From Mycolicibacterium alvei (GTDB taxonomy: Bacteria > Actinomycetota > Actinomycetes > Mycobacteriales > Mycobacteriaceae), in contig NZ_AP022565.1 in the NCBI RefSeq assembly GCF_010727325.1, positions 3,224,001-3,288,000 of the forward strand: a DNA stretch of 64,000 nt, in the 5' to 3' direction. The position numbers and the translations under genes were made by a program. The stretch's first letter is position 1. Every line of letters starts with the position of its first letter. The notes under the pieces were generated by a model. It saw nothing but the letters and a program-made list of their open reading frames with translations, was not told the origin of the DNA and did no database searches. This document shows, in pieces, positions 41,992 to 50,569 of the stretch.

Positions 41992-42650
41992 CCGATCCCG
42001 TGGGCGAGGTCGCGGTTCTCCTGGTCGATGACCAGGAACTGGTGCGCTCCGGGCTGCGGCGCATTCTGCGGCGCAAGGACGGTTTCACGATCATCGCCGA
42101 ATGCGCCGATGGCGATGAGGTGCCCGATGCCATCGGCCGGTACCGCCCGGACGTGGTGGTGATGGATCTGCGGATGAAACGCGTTGACGGGATCGAGGCC
42201 ACCCGGCAGGTGACCGCCGTCGACGGACCTCCGGTACTGGCGTTGACCACCTTCAACGACGACGAGTTGCTCTCGGGCGCGCTGCGCGCCGGGGCCAGCG
42301 GATTCGTACTCAAGGACTCGTCCGCCGAGGAACTGATCCGAGCGGTACGAGCGGTGGCACAGGGCGACAGCTATCTCGACCCGGCGGTGACCTCACGGGT
42401 GCTCACCACGTACCGCAAGTCCGCTGAACCGCGTCGCACCGCCGCCGTCGGCGATCTCACGGCTCGAGAACTCGACGTGCTGGCACTGATCGCCAAGGGG
42501 CATTCCAACGCCGAGATCGCCGATGAACTCAGCATCTCCGGGCTCACCGTCAAGAGCCACATCGGCCACATCTTCATCAAGCTCGACCTGCGTGACCGCG
42601 CCGCCGCGATCATCCACGCGTACGACACCGGGCTGGTCTCTCCGCAGTAA
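41988..42650 (+). CDS. NarL-type response regulator
   Basis: Response regulator of 220 residues. Receiver acidic pair Asp14-Asp15, phospho-acceptor Asp60 in VVVMDLRMKRVDG, and the conserved lysine in GFVLKDSS. The LuxR-type helix-turn-helix is LTARELDVLALIAKGHSNAE then IADELSISGLTVKSHIGHI. It is not DosR, by its sequence. It is coupled to the kinase and may bind the boxes at 40368-40386 and 40725-40739. Confidence 0.92.
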   Translation: MTDPVGEVAVLLVDDQELVRSGLRRILRRKDGFTIIAECADGDEVPDAIGRYRPDVVVMDLRMKRVDGIEATRQVTAVDGPPVLALTTFNDDELLSGALRAGASGFVLKDSSAEELIRAVRAVAQGDSYLDPAVTSRVLTTYRKSAEPRRTAAVGDLTARELDVLALIAKGHSNAEIADELSISGLTVKSHIGHIFIKLDLRDRAAAIIHAYDTGLVSPQ

Positions 42651-42664
42651 TAGAGTCAGGAGCT

Positions 42665-44161
42665 ATGGGCACATCAGCTAGGCCGACCACGTCGCAGACC
42701 GCTGAGTCCGCGGCAGGCGGGGCCGCGGCGGAAATCCACGAAACACACACCGGGATCGTCGCGCTGGTGGGAGACAGGGCCTACAAAGTCAAGAAACCCG
42801 TCGTCACAGACTTTCTCGATTTCAGCTCGGTCGAGCGACGTGAACAGGTGTGCGCTCGTGAGGTTGAGTTGAACCAGCGACTGGCTCCCGACAGTTACCT
42901 CGGGGTCGCCCATTTCTCCGGTCCGCAGGGCGGTCAGCCCGAGCCGGTGATCGTGATGCGCAGATACCCCGATTCACGCCGACTGACCTCGATCGTCGTC
43001 AGTGGCGAACCCGTGGTCGAGCATCTGTCGGCGATCGCCGAAGCGATCGCTGAGTTTCACGCCGGTGCCGAACGGTCGGAGGACATCGACCGCGCAGCGG
43101 CGGTGCCTGCGATCGCCGGCCGTTGGCGTGACAATCTCACCGAGTTGCAGCGGTACGCGGGAACCGTGGTTCCCGCGGATTCGCTGGCCGAAGTCGATCG
43201 ACTGGTCGAACAGTTCATCAAAGGTCGTGCCGCACTGTTCGGCGACCGCATCGCCCACCGGCGCATCGTCGACGGCCACGGCGACTTGCTGACCGGAGAC
43301 ATGTTCTGCATGCCGGACGGTCCGGCCATCCTCGACTGTCTCGAGTTCGACGACGACCTGCGCCATGTCGACTGCAGCGACGACGCCGCCTTCCTGGCGA
43401 TGGACCTGGAGTTCCTCGGCCGCCGAGACCTGGCGGATTACTTCATCGCCGAGTATCAGCGAGCCTCCGGGGACACCCCACCGACCGCGTTGGTGGACTT
43501 CTATATCGCCTACCGTGCCGTGGTCCGTGCCAAGGTGGACTGCATCCGGGTTCATCAGGGCACATCGAGCGCCGCCGACGATGCACGGCGTCATCTCGAC
43601 ATCGCCCTCGATCATCTCCGCCGAGGCACCGTGCGGCTGGTCATCGTCGGCGGTGGTCCCGGAACGGGAAAGACCACCCTCGCGCACGCGCTCGCCGAGC
43701 AAGTCTCGGCGCGGGTCGTATCCACTGACGATGTGCGCCGCGAGTTGCAGGCGCGCGGCGTTCTCGACGGCGCAGCCGGGACCTTGAACGAGGGCCTGTA
43801 CAGCAACGACAACGTGGCTACCGTCTATGACGCCGTGCTTGAGCGGGCCCGGGAAACATTGGCCATGGGGCAGTCGGTGATCCTCGACGGCACCTGGCGC
43901 AGCCCGGACCTTCGGCGGCGAGCGCGCGACATCGCATCGGAACTGGCCTGTCCGACAGTGGAATTGGCGTGCACCGTGCCTCTCGACGAAGCCAAGCAGC
44001 GCATTGTCCAGCGCCAGGTCACCAACTCAGATGCCACCCCACAGATCGCAGAAGGTCTGGCGACCGCCGCCGATTGGTCTGATGCCCACCTCATCAACAC
44101 GCGCCGCCCGCTTGCCGACTCCGTGGCCGAGGCCCAACGAATCTGTTGCTCGGCAATCTGA
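42665..44161 (+). CDS. Phosphotransferase-like/P-loop kinase fusion, Rv2004c-like
   Basis: Protein of 498 residues joining two units. The N-terminal part resembles aminoglycoside phosphotransferases (VDGHGDLLTGDMFC as Brenner-type loop and DCLEFDDDLRHVD as the metal-binding loop). The C-terminal part (about 325-498) is a P-loop kinase with GGGPGTGKTTLAHALAEQ and a lid-type region. Total length equals M. tuberculosis Rv2004c, a member of the DosR dormancy regulon (remembered). The substrate is unknown. It starts 14 bases after the response regulator gene with AGGAG nearby, so it is likely to be under the same promoter. Confidence 0.8.
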   Translation: MGTSARPTTSQTAESAAGGAAAEIHETHTGIVALVGDRAYKVKKPVVTDFLDFSSVERREQVCAREVELNQRLAPDSYLGVAHFSGPQGGQPEPVIVMRRYPDSRRLTSIVVSGEPVVEHLSAIAEAIAEFHAGAERSEDIDRAAAVPAIAGRWRDNLTELQRYAGTVVPADSLAEVDRLVEQFIKGRAALFGDRIAHRRIVDGHGDLLTGDMFCMPDGPAILDCLEFDDDLRHVDCSDDAAFLAMDLEFLGRRDLADYFIAEYQRASGDTPPTALVDFYIAYRAVVRAKVDCIRVHQGTSSAADDARRHLDIALDHLRRGTVRLVIVGGGPGTGKTTLAHALAEQVSARVVSTDDVRRELQARGVLDGAAGTLNEGLYSNDNVATVYDAVLERARETLAMGQSVILDGTWRSPDLRRRARDIASELACPTVELACTVPLDEAKQRIVQRQVTNSDATPQIAEGLATAADWSDAHLINTRRPLADSVAEAQRICCSAI

Positions 44162-44321
44162 CCTCAACGGTGGACACCATTACGAAGTAAGGTCCCGGTG
44201 TAAACCCGGCACCCCGACCGGCCTACCGCCCTTGTAAAGTAAAACCGCGGCCTCTCTTTCGGCTGCTACCTGCACAAACGTTCCGGGCAGCGAGGTTCGG
44301 CACATCCATCAAGGGGGAAAT

Positions 44322-44996
44322 ATGAATGAAGTGCTGGCCCGCGCCGGCATCTTCCAGGGTGTGTCGCCAGACGCCGTGGCAGCGCTGGTCCGGCAATTGG
44401 AGCCGGTGACCTTCCGTCGCGGGGAGGTCGTGTTCAGCGAGGGAGAGCCCGGCGAGACGCTGTACATCATCACCGCGGGCAAAGTGAAGATCGGCCGGAA
44501 ATCAATGGACGGGCGCGACAGCCTGATCACGCTGATGGGCCCGTCGGACATGTTCGGCGAGCTCGCCATCTTCGACCCGGGTCCGCGGACCTCGTCGGTG
44601 ACCACGCTGACCGAGGTGAAGGCGGTCGTGATGAGCCGCAGTGTGCTGCGGAGCTGGATCGCCGATCGGCCCGAGATCGCCGAGCAACTGCTGCGGGTGC
44701 TGGCCCGTCGGTTGCGCCGCACCAACGACAACCTGTCCGACCTGATCTTCACCGACGTGCCGGGCCGGGTGGCCAAGCAATTGCTGTACCTGGCCCAACG
44801 GTTCGGCAGCCGCGACGGCAATGCACTGCGCGTCGACCACGAGCTGACCCAGGAAGAGATCGCCCAACTCGTGGGCTCATCTCGAGAGACGGTCAACAAG
44901 GCGCTGTCGGACTTCGCGCAACGCGGCTGGATCCGGGTGCAGGGCCGAAGCATCCTGATCGACAATGCCGAGCGGCTGGCCAAACGCGCGCACTGA
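44322..44996 (+). CDS. crp: cAMP receptor protein (Crp family), Crp2-like paralogue
   Basis: Crp/Fnr family regulator of 224 residues, the exact length of M. tuberculosis Crp (Rv3676) and closely similar. The cAMP domain has [20 protein letters not shown], and the C-terminal helix-turn-helix [20 protein letters not shown]. The recognition helix reads [10 protein letters not shown], the classical form, where as I recall Rv3676 has AVREEVNKAL. The neighbours differ from the Rv3676 locus, so this is probably the second mycobacterial Crp of fast growers. The 160-base gap upstream has no ORF. GGGGG lies before the ATG. Confidence 0.88.
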   Translation: MNEVLARAGIFQGVSPDAVAALVRQLEPVTFRRGEVVFSEGEPGETLYIITAGKVKIGRKSMDGRDSLITLMGPSDMFGELAIFDPGPRTSSVTTLTEVKAVVMSRSVLRSWIADRPEIAEQLLRVLARRLRRTNDNLSDLIFTDVPGRVAKQLLYLAQRFGSRDGNALRVDHELTQEEIAQLVGSSRETVNKALSDFAQRGWIRVQGRSILIDNAERLAKRAH

Positions 44997-45024
44997 GCGT
45001 GTGATCATCGAGACATTGTTAGCG

Positions 45025-45051
45025 CCCTAACTGTTAGGGTACTTTCTAGGC
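45025..45051. promoter_or_regulatory. Operator and leaderless promoter of the marR gene
   Basis: CCCTAAC-T-GTTAGGG (45025-45039) is a perfect 7-base-arm palindrome. It abuts TACTTT (45040-45045), which lies 6 bases before the marR ATG at 45052. A MarR dimer on the palindrome would block its own promoter. Confidence 0.75.
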
Positions 45052-45567
45052 ATGACCGCGGTCTCCGATGCGCCTGCTGCATCCTCCGGTGGGCTCGGCG
45101 CCGATCCCCTGGCTCTCGAACGACAGGTCTGTTTCGCGCTGGCCGTCAGCAACCGCGCCGTGCTCGCCGTGTACCGGCCGTTGCTCGAGCCGCTGGGCCT
45201 GACCCATCCCCAGTACCTGGTGATGCTGGCGTTGTGGGATCACCGGCGCTCCACCTCGGGCGGCATTCCCCCGTTGTCGGTCAAGGAGATCGCCTCCGCC
45301 CTGCAACTCGATTCGGCGACCCTCTCGCCCATGCTCAAGCGGCTGGAAGCACTCGGCCTGCTGACCCGCAGCCGTCGGGCCGGCGATGAACGCGCGACCG
45401 ATGTCGAGCTCACCGACGCCGGGATCGCCCTGCGTGAGCGGGCCCTGGCCATCCCTCCCGCGGTGGTGGAACGCCTGGGTGTCGGCCTCGCCGAACTCGA
45501 CGAACTGCACCGGGTACTCACCCGAATCAACTCAGCTGCGCTAGCGGCCAATTCACTCACCGATTGA
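45052..45567 (+). CDS. MarR family regulator, OhrR-like
   Basis: Repressor of 171 residues. LERQVCFALAVSNRAVLAVY carries Cys27 at the position of the peroxide-sensing cysteine of OhrR, and LTHPQYLVMLAL is the following helix. The winged helix is LSVKEIASALQLDSATLSPM then LKRLEALGLLTRSRRAGDER. OhrR represses ohr until an organic peroxide oxidises the cysteine, but here no ohr gene is adjacent; the next gene is DUF5313. The stop is 14 bases from that gene, so this pair may be the regulon. Confidence 0.85.
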   Translation: MTAVSDAPAASSGGLGADPLALERQVCFALAVSNRAVLAVYRPLLEPLGLTHPQYLVMLALWDHRRSTSGGIPPLSVKEIASALQLDSATLSPMLKRLEALGLLTRSRRAGDERATDVELTDAGIALRERALAIPPAVVERLGVGLAELDELHRVLTRINSAALAANSLTD

Positions 45568-45581
45568 CACCAGGAGCCCTC

Positions 45582-46010
45582 ATGGCCGGCCAGAAAACCA
45601 AAGACCGCCCCAACTTCTTCCAGTACATCGCCTACTGCTACGGCATGCGACTGCCCGATTCCATGCGCGATTGGGTGGCCCATGACCTGGCCGACCATGG
45701 CGCCGTGCGCCGGCATCTGATCCGGATGGCGATCCCGCCGCTGTTCGTGCTGGGGCCGCTCTGGCTGCTGCCCGCCTCGTTGTACGTGCACATCGAGATG
45801 ACCGTGCCGATCTACATCTGGGCCATCTTGATGGCGCTCGCGCTCAACAAGATCTGGCGCCGGCACCGGCTGGCCCAGCACGGGCTCGATCCCAACCTGG
45901 TGGACGAGATCCAGTACAAGAAGGACCTGAAGAAGCACGAGGACTACGCCCGCCGGTTCGGCCCTCGCCCGGAATCCGCCAGATACCAGTCCAACAGCAG
46001 TCCGTTCTAG
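45582..46010 (+). CDS. DUF5313 family membrane protein
   Basis: Mycobacterial membrane protein of 142 residues. It has two adjacent helices (about residues 52-70 and 72-92) between a charged N-terminal part (YGMRLPDSMRDWVAHDLADH) and a basic C-terminal tail with IQYKKDLKKHEDYARRFGPR. The ATG at 45582 has CAGGAG 5 bases upstream, better than the in-frame TTG at 45564. Function unknown. It is in the same transcript as the OhrR-like gene. Confidence 0.8.
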   Translation: MAGQKTKDRPNFFQYIAYCYGMRLPDSMRDWVAHDLADHGAVRRHLIRMAIPPLFVLGPLWLLPASLYVHIEMTVPIYIWAILMALALNKIWRRHRLAQHGLDPNLVDEIQYKKDLKKHEDYARRFGPRPESARYQSNSSPF

Positions 46011-46025
46011 GTGCGGACGCCGACG

Positions 46026-47684
46026 CTACAACTCGGCGACGCGCCCGTCCTCGACCAGCCACCGTCGGTCCAGCCGCACGTTCTGCAGCATGCGGCGGTC
46101 ATGCGTCACCAGTAACAACGCACCGTCATACGCCTCAAGCGCCTGCTCAAGTTGCTCGATGGCAGGCAGGTCCAGATGGTTCGTCGGCTCGTCGAGAACC
46201 AGCACATTGGTACCGCAGGCCTGCAACAACGCCAGTCCGGCGCGGGTTCTCTCCCCCGGTGACAGTTCGTCAACCGGGCGTTCCACGTGATCGGCCCGCA
46301 GCCCGAACTTCGCCAGCAGGGTTCGCACATCGGCCGTCGACCAGTCCGGCAGGTGCTGCTCGAACCGGTCGACGAGTCGCGCGGTGCCGGTGAATTCGGC
46401 ACGGGCCTGGTCGATCTCGCCGATCGCGACACTCGCGCCCAGGCTCGCGCGCCCCTCGTCGGGCTGCCGGCGCCCCAGCAGTAACCGCAGCAATGTCGAC
46501 TTTCCGGCCCCGTTGGCGCCGGTGATACCGATCCGCTCGCCGGCATCAACCTGTAACGACACCGGGCCGAGCACGAAATCACCCTGCCGCACAACGGCAT
46601 TGTCGAGGGTCGCGACGACCGCACTCGACCGTGGTGCGGCACCGATGGTGAACTGCAGGGTCCATTCCTTCCGGGGTTCCTCGACCTCATCGAGGCGGGC
46701 GATCCGGCTCTCCATCTGACGCACCTTCTGCGCCTGCTTCTCGCTGGACTCGGTGGCGGCACGCCGGCGGATCTTGTCGTTGTCCGGCGACTTGCGCATG
46801 GCGTTGCGGGTGCCCTGGCTCGACCACTCGCGCTGGGTACGGGCGCGGGCGACCAGGTCGGCCTTCTTCTCGGCGAACTCCTCGTACTGTTCGCGCCGGT
46901 GCCGGCGACCGACCTCGCGCTCCTCCAGATAGCTTTCGTACCCACCGCCGAAAACGGTGGTGGTGTTCTGCGCCAGATCCAGCTCGAGCACGCGAGTCAC
47001 GCTGCGGGCGAGGAACTCCCGATCGTGGCTCACCAGCACCACACCTCCGCGAAGCTCCCTGACGAACTGCTCCAGCCGGGCGAGCCCGTCGAGGTCCAGA
47101 TCGTTGGTCGGTTCATCGAGGAGCACGATGTCGAACCGCGACAACAGCAGTGCCGCCAACCCCACCCGCGCCGCCTGCCCACCTGACAACGCGGTCATCG
47201 GCGTCGAGTCCGGTCGCACCGCATCGGTGTCGAGTCCGAGATCGGCCAACACTGCCGGCAGCCGTTCGTCGAGATCGGCCGCGCCGGTGGCGAGCCAGTG
47301 ATCCAGCGCAGCAGAGTAGGCGGCCGCCGGATCCTCCTCCCCCGGACTCGGGTCTGCCAGTGCCGCGGCCGCGGCATCCATCGCCTGCGTGGCCTCGGTG
47401 CATCCGGTACGACGCGCGATGTAGGCCGCGACAGACTCCCCCGGTACGCGCTCGTGTTCCTGCGGCAGCCATCCGACGAACGCGTCGGCCGGCGCCACGC
47501 TGACCATGCCGTCGAGCGGCACGAGATCGCCCGCCAGGATCCGCAGCAATGTGCTCTTGCCAGCGCCGTTGACGCCGACGACCCCGATGACATCACCGGG
47601 TGCCACGGTCAGATCGACCCCCTCGAACAGGGTGCGATGGGCGAATCCGCCGGCCACATTCTTCGCGACAAGCGTTGCAGTCAT
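46026..47684 (-). CDS. ABC-F family ATPase
   Basis: Soluble protein of 552 residues with two ABC cassettes and no membrane part, the ABC-F type that acts on ribosomes. Walker A motifs are GVNGAGKST and GANGAGKST, signatures LSGGQAARV and LSPGERTRA, and Walker B VLLDEPTNDLDL and LVLDEPTNHLDL. The linker between cassettes is long and charged (about residues 250-345). It resembles M. tuberculosis Rv1473. It may be a translation factor or protect ribosomes from antibiotics. The upstream gap is short (48 bases) and shows no sign of a WhiB7-type leader. Confidence 0.9.
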   Translation of the reverse strand: MTATLVAKNVAGGFAHRTLFEGVDLTVAPGDVIGVVGVNGAGKSTLLRILAGDLVPLDGMVSVAPADAFVGWLPQEHERVPGESVAAYIARRTGCTEATQAMDAAAAALADPSPGEEDPAAAYSAALDHWLATGAADLDERLPAVLADLGLDTDAVRPDSTPMTALSGGQAARVGLAALLLSRFDIVLLDEPTNDLDLDGLARLEQFVRELRGGVVLVSHDREFLARSVTRVLELDLAQNTTTVFGGGYESYLEEREVGRRHRREQYEEFAEKKADLVARARTQREWSSQGTRNAMRKSPDNDKIRRRAATESSEKQAQKVRQMESRIARLDEVEEPRKEWTLQFTIGAAPRSSAVVATLDNAVVRQGDFVLGPVSLQVDAGERIGITGANGAGKSTLLRLLLGRRQPDEGRASLGASVAIGEIDQARAEFTGTARLVDRFEQHLPDWSTADVRTLLAKFGLRADHVERPVDELSPGERTRAGLALLQACGTNVLVLDEPTNHLDLPAIEQLEQALEAYDGALLLVTHDRRMLQNVRLDRRWLVEDGRVAEL

Positions 47685-47732
47685 GGCTCTATCGTCGCAT
47701 CACCGTCGCCACGGTCGGCTACCGTCGATCCG

Positions 47733-49256
47733 GTGACCATGTCACAGACGCGTCGTTGCCGGCTCTGCGCCATCGGAACCGTCATGTTCACGATCGTCGC
47801 GGTCACATCGTGCGGGCCGCCGGCCACCCCACCGGTCGCAAGCTCCACGTCGACGACGACGGCGCCGTCAGCTGCCGTCCCGACTTCCACTCCTGCCGCC
47901 GTCGTTCCGACAGGTGATTTCACCTCGGTCGTCCAGCTCGTCAACGACGCGATCGCAGCACCTCGCCTGCCCGGTGCGGTGGTCCAGGTCGGGCACGCCG
48001 GCAATATCGTGTTCCGCCAGGCCTTCGGTGTGCGCAAGCTCGACGGCGAACCGGGACTGGACGGGGCGCCCGCGCCTGCCGAACCGATGACCGAGGACAC
48101 GATCTTCGACCTGGCCTCGCTGTCGAAAAGCCTCACGACGGCGGTCGCCATCCTGCAGCTCTATGAACAGGGCCTGGTCCAGATCGACGAACCCGTGCAG
48201 ACCTACCTGCCCGAGTTCAACCCCGCCAACGACCCGCGCCGTGCGCGGGTGACGGTGCGCATGTTGCTCACCCACACCTCGGGGATCGCCGGCGACCTGA
48301 GCCTGGACGGGCCGTGGGGACTGGACAGGCCCGACAAGGCCGAAGGCATCCACCGGGCGCTCGGGGCGTGGGTCGTGTTCGAGCCCGGAGAACGCTTTCA
48401 CTACTCCGACATCGGCTTCATCCTCCTCGGTGCGCTGCTCGAGAAGCTCACCGGCGAAGCGGAGGACAGCTACATTCAGCAGCACGTGTTCACACCGCTC
48501 GGGATGAGCGATACCCGCTACCTGCCGGTGACCAAAGCATGTGGCCCACACCAGATCCGGGGAAATGTGGTGGCCTTCGATCCGAACGCACCCGACGTTG
48601 CCGACTGTCCGCCGGGCACGTGGAACATCGATCTCCTGGCGCGCATCGCACCCACCGCGCTCGACGAGGACACCCCGGGCCTCAATCCGGACTTCGGTCA
48701 CCCGCTGCGCGGTACCGTGCACGATCCGACGGCCCGCCGGATGGGCGGTGTCGCCGGCAGTGCCGGGGTGTTCTCGACCGTGAACGATGTCGGCCGGTTC
48801 GCGCAGGGGCTCCTCGACCGTCTCGCCGGCCGCCCGAGTGCGTTTCCACTGAAGCAGTCGACCCTGGCGTTGATGACAACTCCGCAGCAGCCCGGGCACA
48901 GCCCGGCACAGGTCGAGGCCGCCAACAACGCGACCCGAGCCGCCATCGAAACATCCCCCAACACAACGCATCCCCTGCTCGCACCGAACTATCCCGCCAT
49001 CGCCGGACAAGACCTCCGCGGCTTCGGCTGGGACATCGATACCGACCAGTCCCGGCCCAGGGGCCTGGTGTTTCCGGTCGGCAGCTTCGGCCACACCGGT
49101 TTCACGGGGGTGACGCTGTGGATGGACCGGGGGTCAGACACCTATGTCGTCGTGCTCGGGAACGTGATCCATCAGCGCGGCGCCCCTCCCATTGCGGGGT
49201 TGAGTGGTGAAGTCGCCACCCTGACCGGCCGGGCCTTGCACTTGTACGGGAGCTGA
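47733..49256 (+). CDS. Lipoprotein serine hydrolase (beta-lactamase family)
   Basis: Exported hydrolase of about 507 residues. A signal peptide ends with the lipobox VAVTSC at about residue 25, followed by a Thr/Ser/Pro-rich linker (ASSTSTTTAPSAAVPTSTP), so it is anchored on the outer face of the membrane. The class C-like motifs are SLSK (Ser-x-x-Lys) and the Tyr in HYSDIGFI; the third motif is HTGFTG. It should be an esterase or a peptidoglycan-active enzyme rather than a true beta-lactamase. The GTG at 47733 follows TACCGT by 7 bases; an ATG at 47739 is also possible. Confidence 0.85.
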   Translation: MTMSQTRRCRLCAIGTVMFTIVAVTSCGPPATPPVASSTSTTTAPSAAVPTSTPAAVVPTGDFTSVVQLVNDAIAAPRLPGAVVQVGHAGNIVFRQAFGVRKLDGEPGLDGAPAPAEPMTEDTIFDLASLSKSLTTAVAILQLYEQGLVQIDEPVQTYLPEFNPANDPRRARVTVRMLLTHTSGIAGDLSLDGPWGLDRPDKAEGIHRALGAWVVFEPGERFHYSDIGFILLGALLEKLTGEAEDSYIQQHVFTPLGMSDTRYLPVTKACGPHQIRGNVVAFDPNAPDVADCPPGTWNIDLLARIAPTALDEDTPGLNPDFGHPLRGTVHDPTARRMGGVAGSAGVFSTVNDVGRFAQGLLDRLAGRPSAFPLKQSTLALMTTPQQPGHSPAQVEAANNATRAAIETSPNTTHPLLAPNYPAIAGQDLRGFGWDIDTDQSRPRGLVFPVGSFGHTGFTGVTLWMDRGSDTYVVVLGNVIHQRGAPPIAGLSGEVATLTGRALHLYGS

Positions 49257-49275
49257 CGCACCTCGACGCCATCCA

Positions 49276-49309
49276 TTAACGAAGATAGAATGACGTTAAC
49301 TTCCGTTAG
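49276..49309. promoter_or_regulatory. Palindromic operator region of the RES module
   Basis: TTAACG (49276-49281) and CGTTAA (49294-49299) are inverted around 12 bases, and a further CCGTTAG follows at 49303-49309. These repeats lie directly upstream of the antitoxin start, typical of a self-repressed toxin-antitoxin operon. Confidence 0.5.
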
Positions 49310-49321
49310 GGGGATCGTCCC

Positions 49322-49906
49322 ATGGGGGCAAACACCGAGCTGGAACAGCTACTTCAGGACCGTTTCGATATCACGACCTCTGACTTTGTCGCCGCATTGA
49401 GAAGCCTCCCCGCGCTGCGACCGTGGACTGCGTCGCTCAACGACGAGGAAGCGCAACTGCTCGATCATGCCGATTTCACCGAGGACCTCTCCGCGGTGCT
49501 GACGACCGGCACGGAGATCGCGGGCCACGTGGCGCATCTCGCTGTCACCGCATTCACGGCCGACGAGGTCGCCACCGGACTGGGGATCAGCTCCTCCCGA
49601 GTGCGGCAGAAGCGGCTTGCAAGCGAACTATGGGCCATTCCGGACGGGCAGACCTGGCTCTTTCCAGTGCTGCAGTTCGAGACCGACGACCACGGTGGGC
49701 CGACCCGGCAGATCCGGGGCCTCGATCAGGTGTTCAAGGCTCTGCCCACCGATCTCCATCCTGTCGCTGTGGCTGGCTTCCTACGCACCCCGCAACCGGC
49801 GCTGTTTCATGACCGACCGCTGACTCCGGTGGAGTGGTTACGCGCTGGTGGTGACGTCGCCCAGGCGGCAACCGCTGCCGCCGACACCGACTGGTACACC
49901 GCGTGA
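49322..49906 (+). CDS. Putative antitoxin of a RES toxin, with an unusual DNA-binding part
   Basis: Protein of 194 residues directly before a RES-domain toxin, with a GTGA overlap. Residues about 75-120 look like an excisionase-type helix-turn-helix (FTADEVATGLGISSSRVRQK then ELWAIPDGQTWLFPVLQF). Residues about 125-190 (LPTDLHPVAVAGFLRTPQPA then TPVEWLRAGGDVAQAATAAA) resemble the toxin-binding DUF2384 region of Xre/MbcA antitoxins. The first 70 residues match nothing I know. Known RES antitoxins mostly have a plain Xre helix-turn-helix at the N-terminus, so this arrangement is different. The exact fold is inference. Confidence 0.65.
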   Translation: MGANTELEQLLQDRFDITTSDFVAALRSLPALRPWTASLNDEEAQLLDHADFTEDLSAVLTTGTEIAGHVAHLAVTAFTADEVATGLGISSSRVRQKRLASELWAIPDGQTWLFPVLQFETDDHGGPTRQIRGLDQVFKALPTDLHPVAVAGFLRTPQPALFHDRPLTPVEWLRAGGDVAQAATAAADTDWYTA

Positions 49907-50547
49907 CTGCTCGTCTTCCTGGGCCGCCGACGGCAGCGAAGCTGCGTGACCTCGGCATCCGAGATGACGAGTACCGAACTGTCACGACGGATGAGTTGTG
50001 GTGGCGCGTACACCGCACGACCGGGAGTCACGTGCTGCCCTGGAACGGGTTTCGCGCGCACGGTCCGCACTTGCGGTTCGACCCCCATACCCCGCCTGCC
50101 CGGAATCAGCCCGGGACCGGTGTCTGGTACGGGGCTTCGGGGCCGACGCCGGCATTGGCAGAAGCGTTCCAGGTCGGCCGCACCATCGATCGCTGGCGGG
50201 GTGCCCCTTATCTGACCGGGTTACGGTTCACCCGCGACATGCGACTGCTCGACCTGGCCACGGACAGCACCGCCTCGTGGCCGACCCGGGCTGGAGGAAC
50301 GTTCGCGATATCGACTGCACCACACTCGATCACGCAACGGTGGGCCCGGCGGATCACTGAAGCCTTCCCCGACCTGGATGGGCTGCGCTACAACAGTCGG
50401 TTCGCCGGCGAACCCTGCATTGCCCTGTTCCTGCCCGCCGCCTCGGCGATGCCGACACGGCCGGCACTCTCACTTCCGCTATCCCATCCCGGACTTGCAC
50501 TTCGGATCGCCGGGGCTGCACAGCGTCTCGGCTACCTGGTCATCTGA
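49903..50547 (+). CDS. RES-domain toxin (NAD-degrading family)
   Basis: Protein of 214 residues with a RES domain. The three name-giving residues are visible: Arg35 in LWWRVHRT, Glu87 in ALAEAFQ and Ser165 in LRYNSRFAGE, with Tyr76 in GVWYGASG near the predicted active site. Characterised members such as MbcT degrade NAD+. It follows the antitoxin with a GTGA overlap, as needed for balanced output. Nothing suggests it is inactive. Alternative: an immunity-free housekeeping RES protein, but the pairing argues for a toxin. Confidence 0.82.
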   Translation: MTARLPGPPTAAKLRDLGIRDDEYRTVTTDELWWRVHRTTGSHVLPWNGFRAHGPHLRFDPHTPPARNQPGTGVWYGASGPTPALAEAFQVGRTIDRWRGAPYLTGLRFTRDMRLLDLATDSTASWPTRAGGTFAISTAPHSITQRWARRITEAFPDLDGLRYNSRFAGEPCIALFLPAASAMPTRPALSLPLSHPGLALRIAGAAQRLGYLVI

Positions 50548-50569
50548 ACCGGGCAAGGTGGCTCTGTAC

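Noticed and set aside
44162..44321. Possible riboswitch or sRNA before crp
   Set aside because: Only weak stems are visible and no known riboswitch core is recognised; it is a 160-base gap with no clear element.
45005..45020. Crp-like half site TGTGA before the marR gene
   Set aside because: The second half (AGACA) matches poorly; probably chance.
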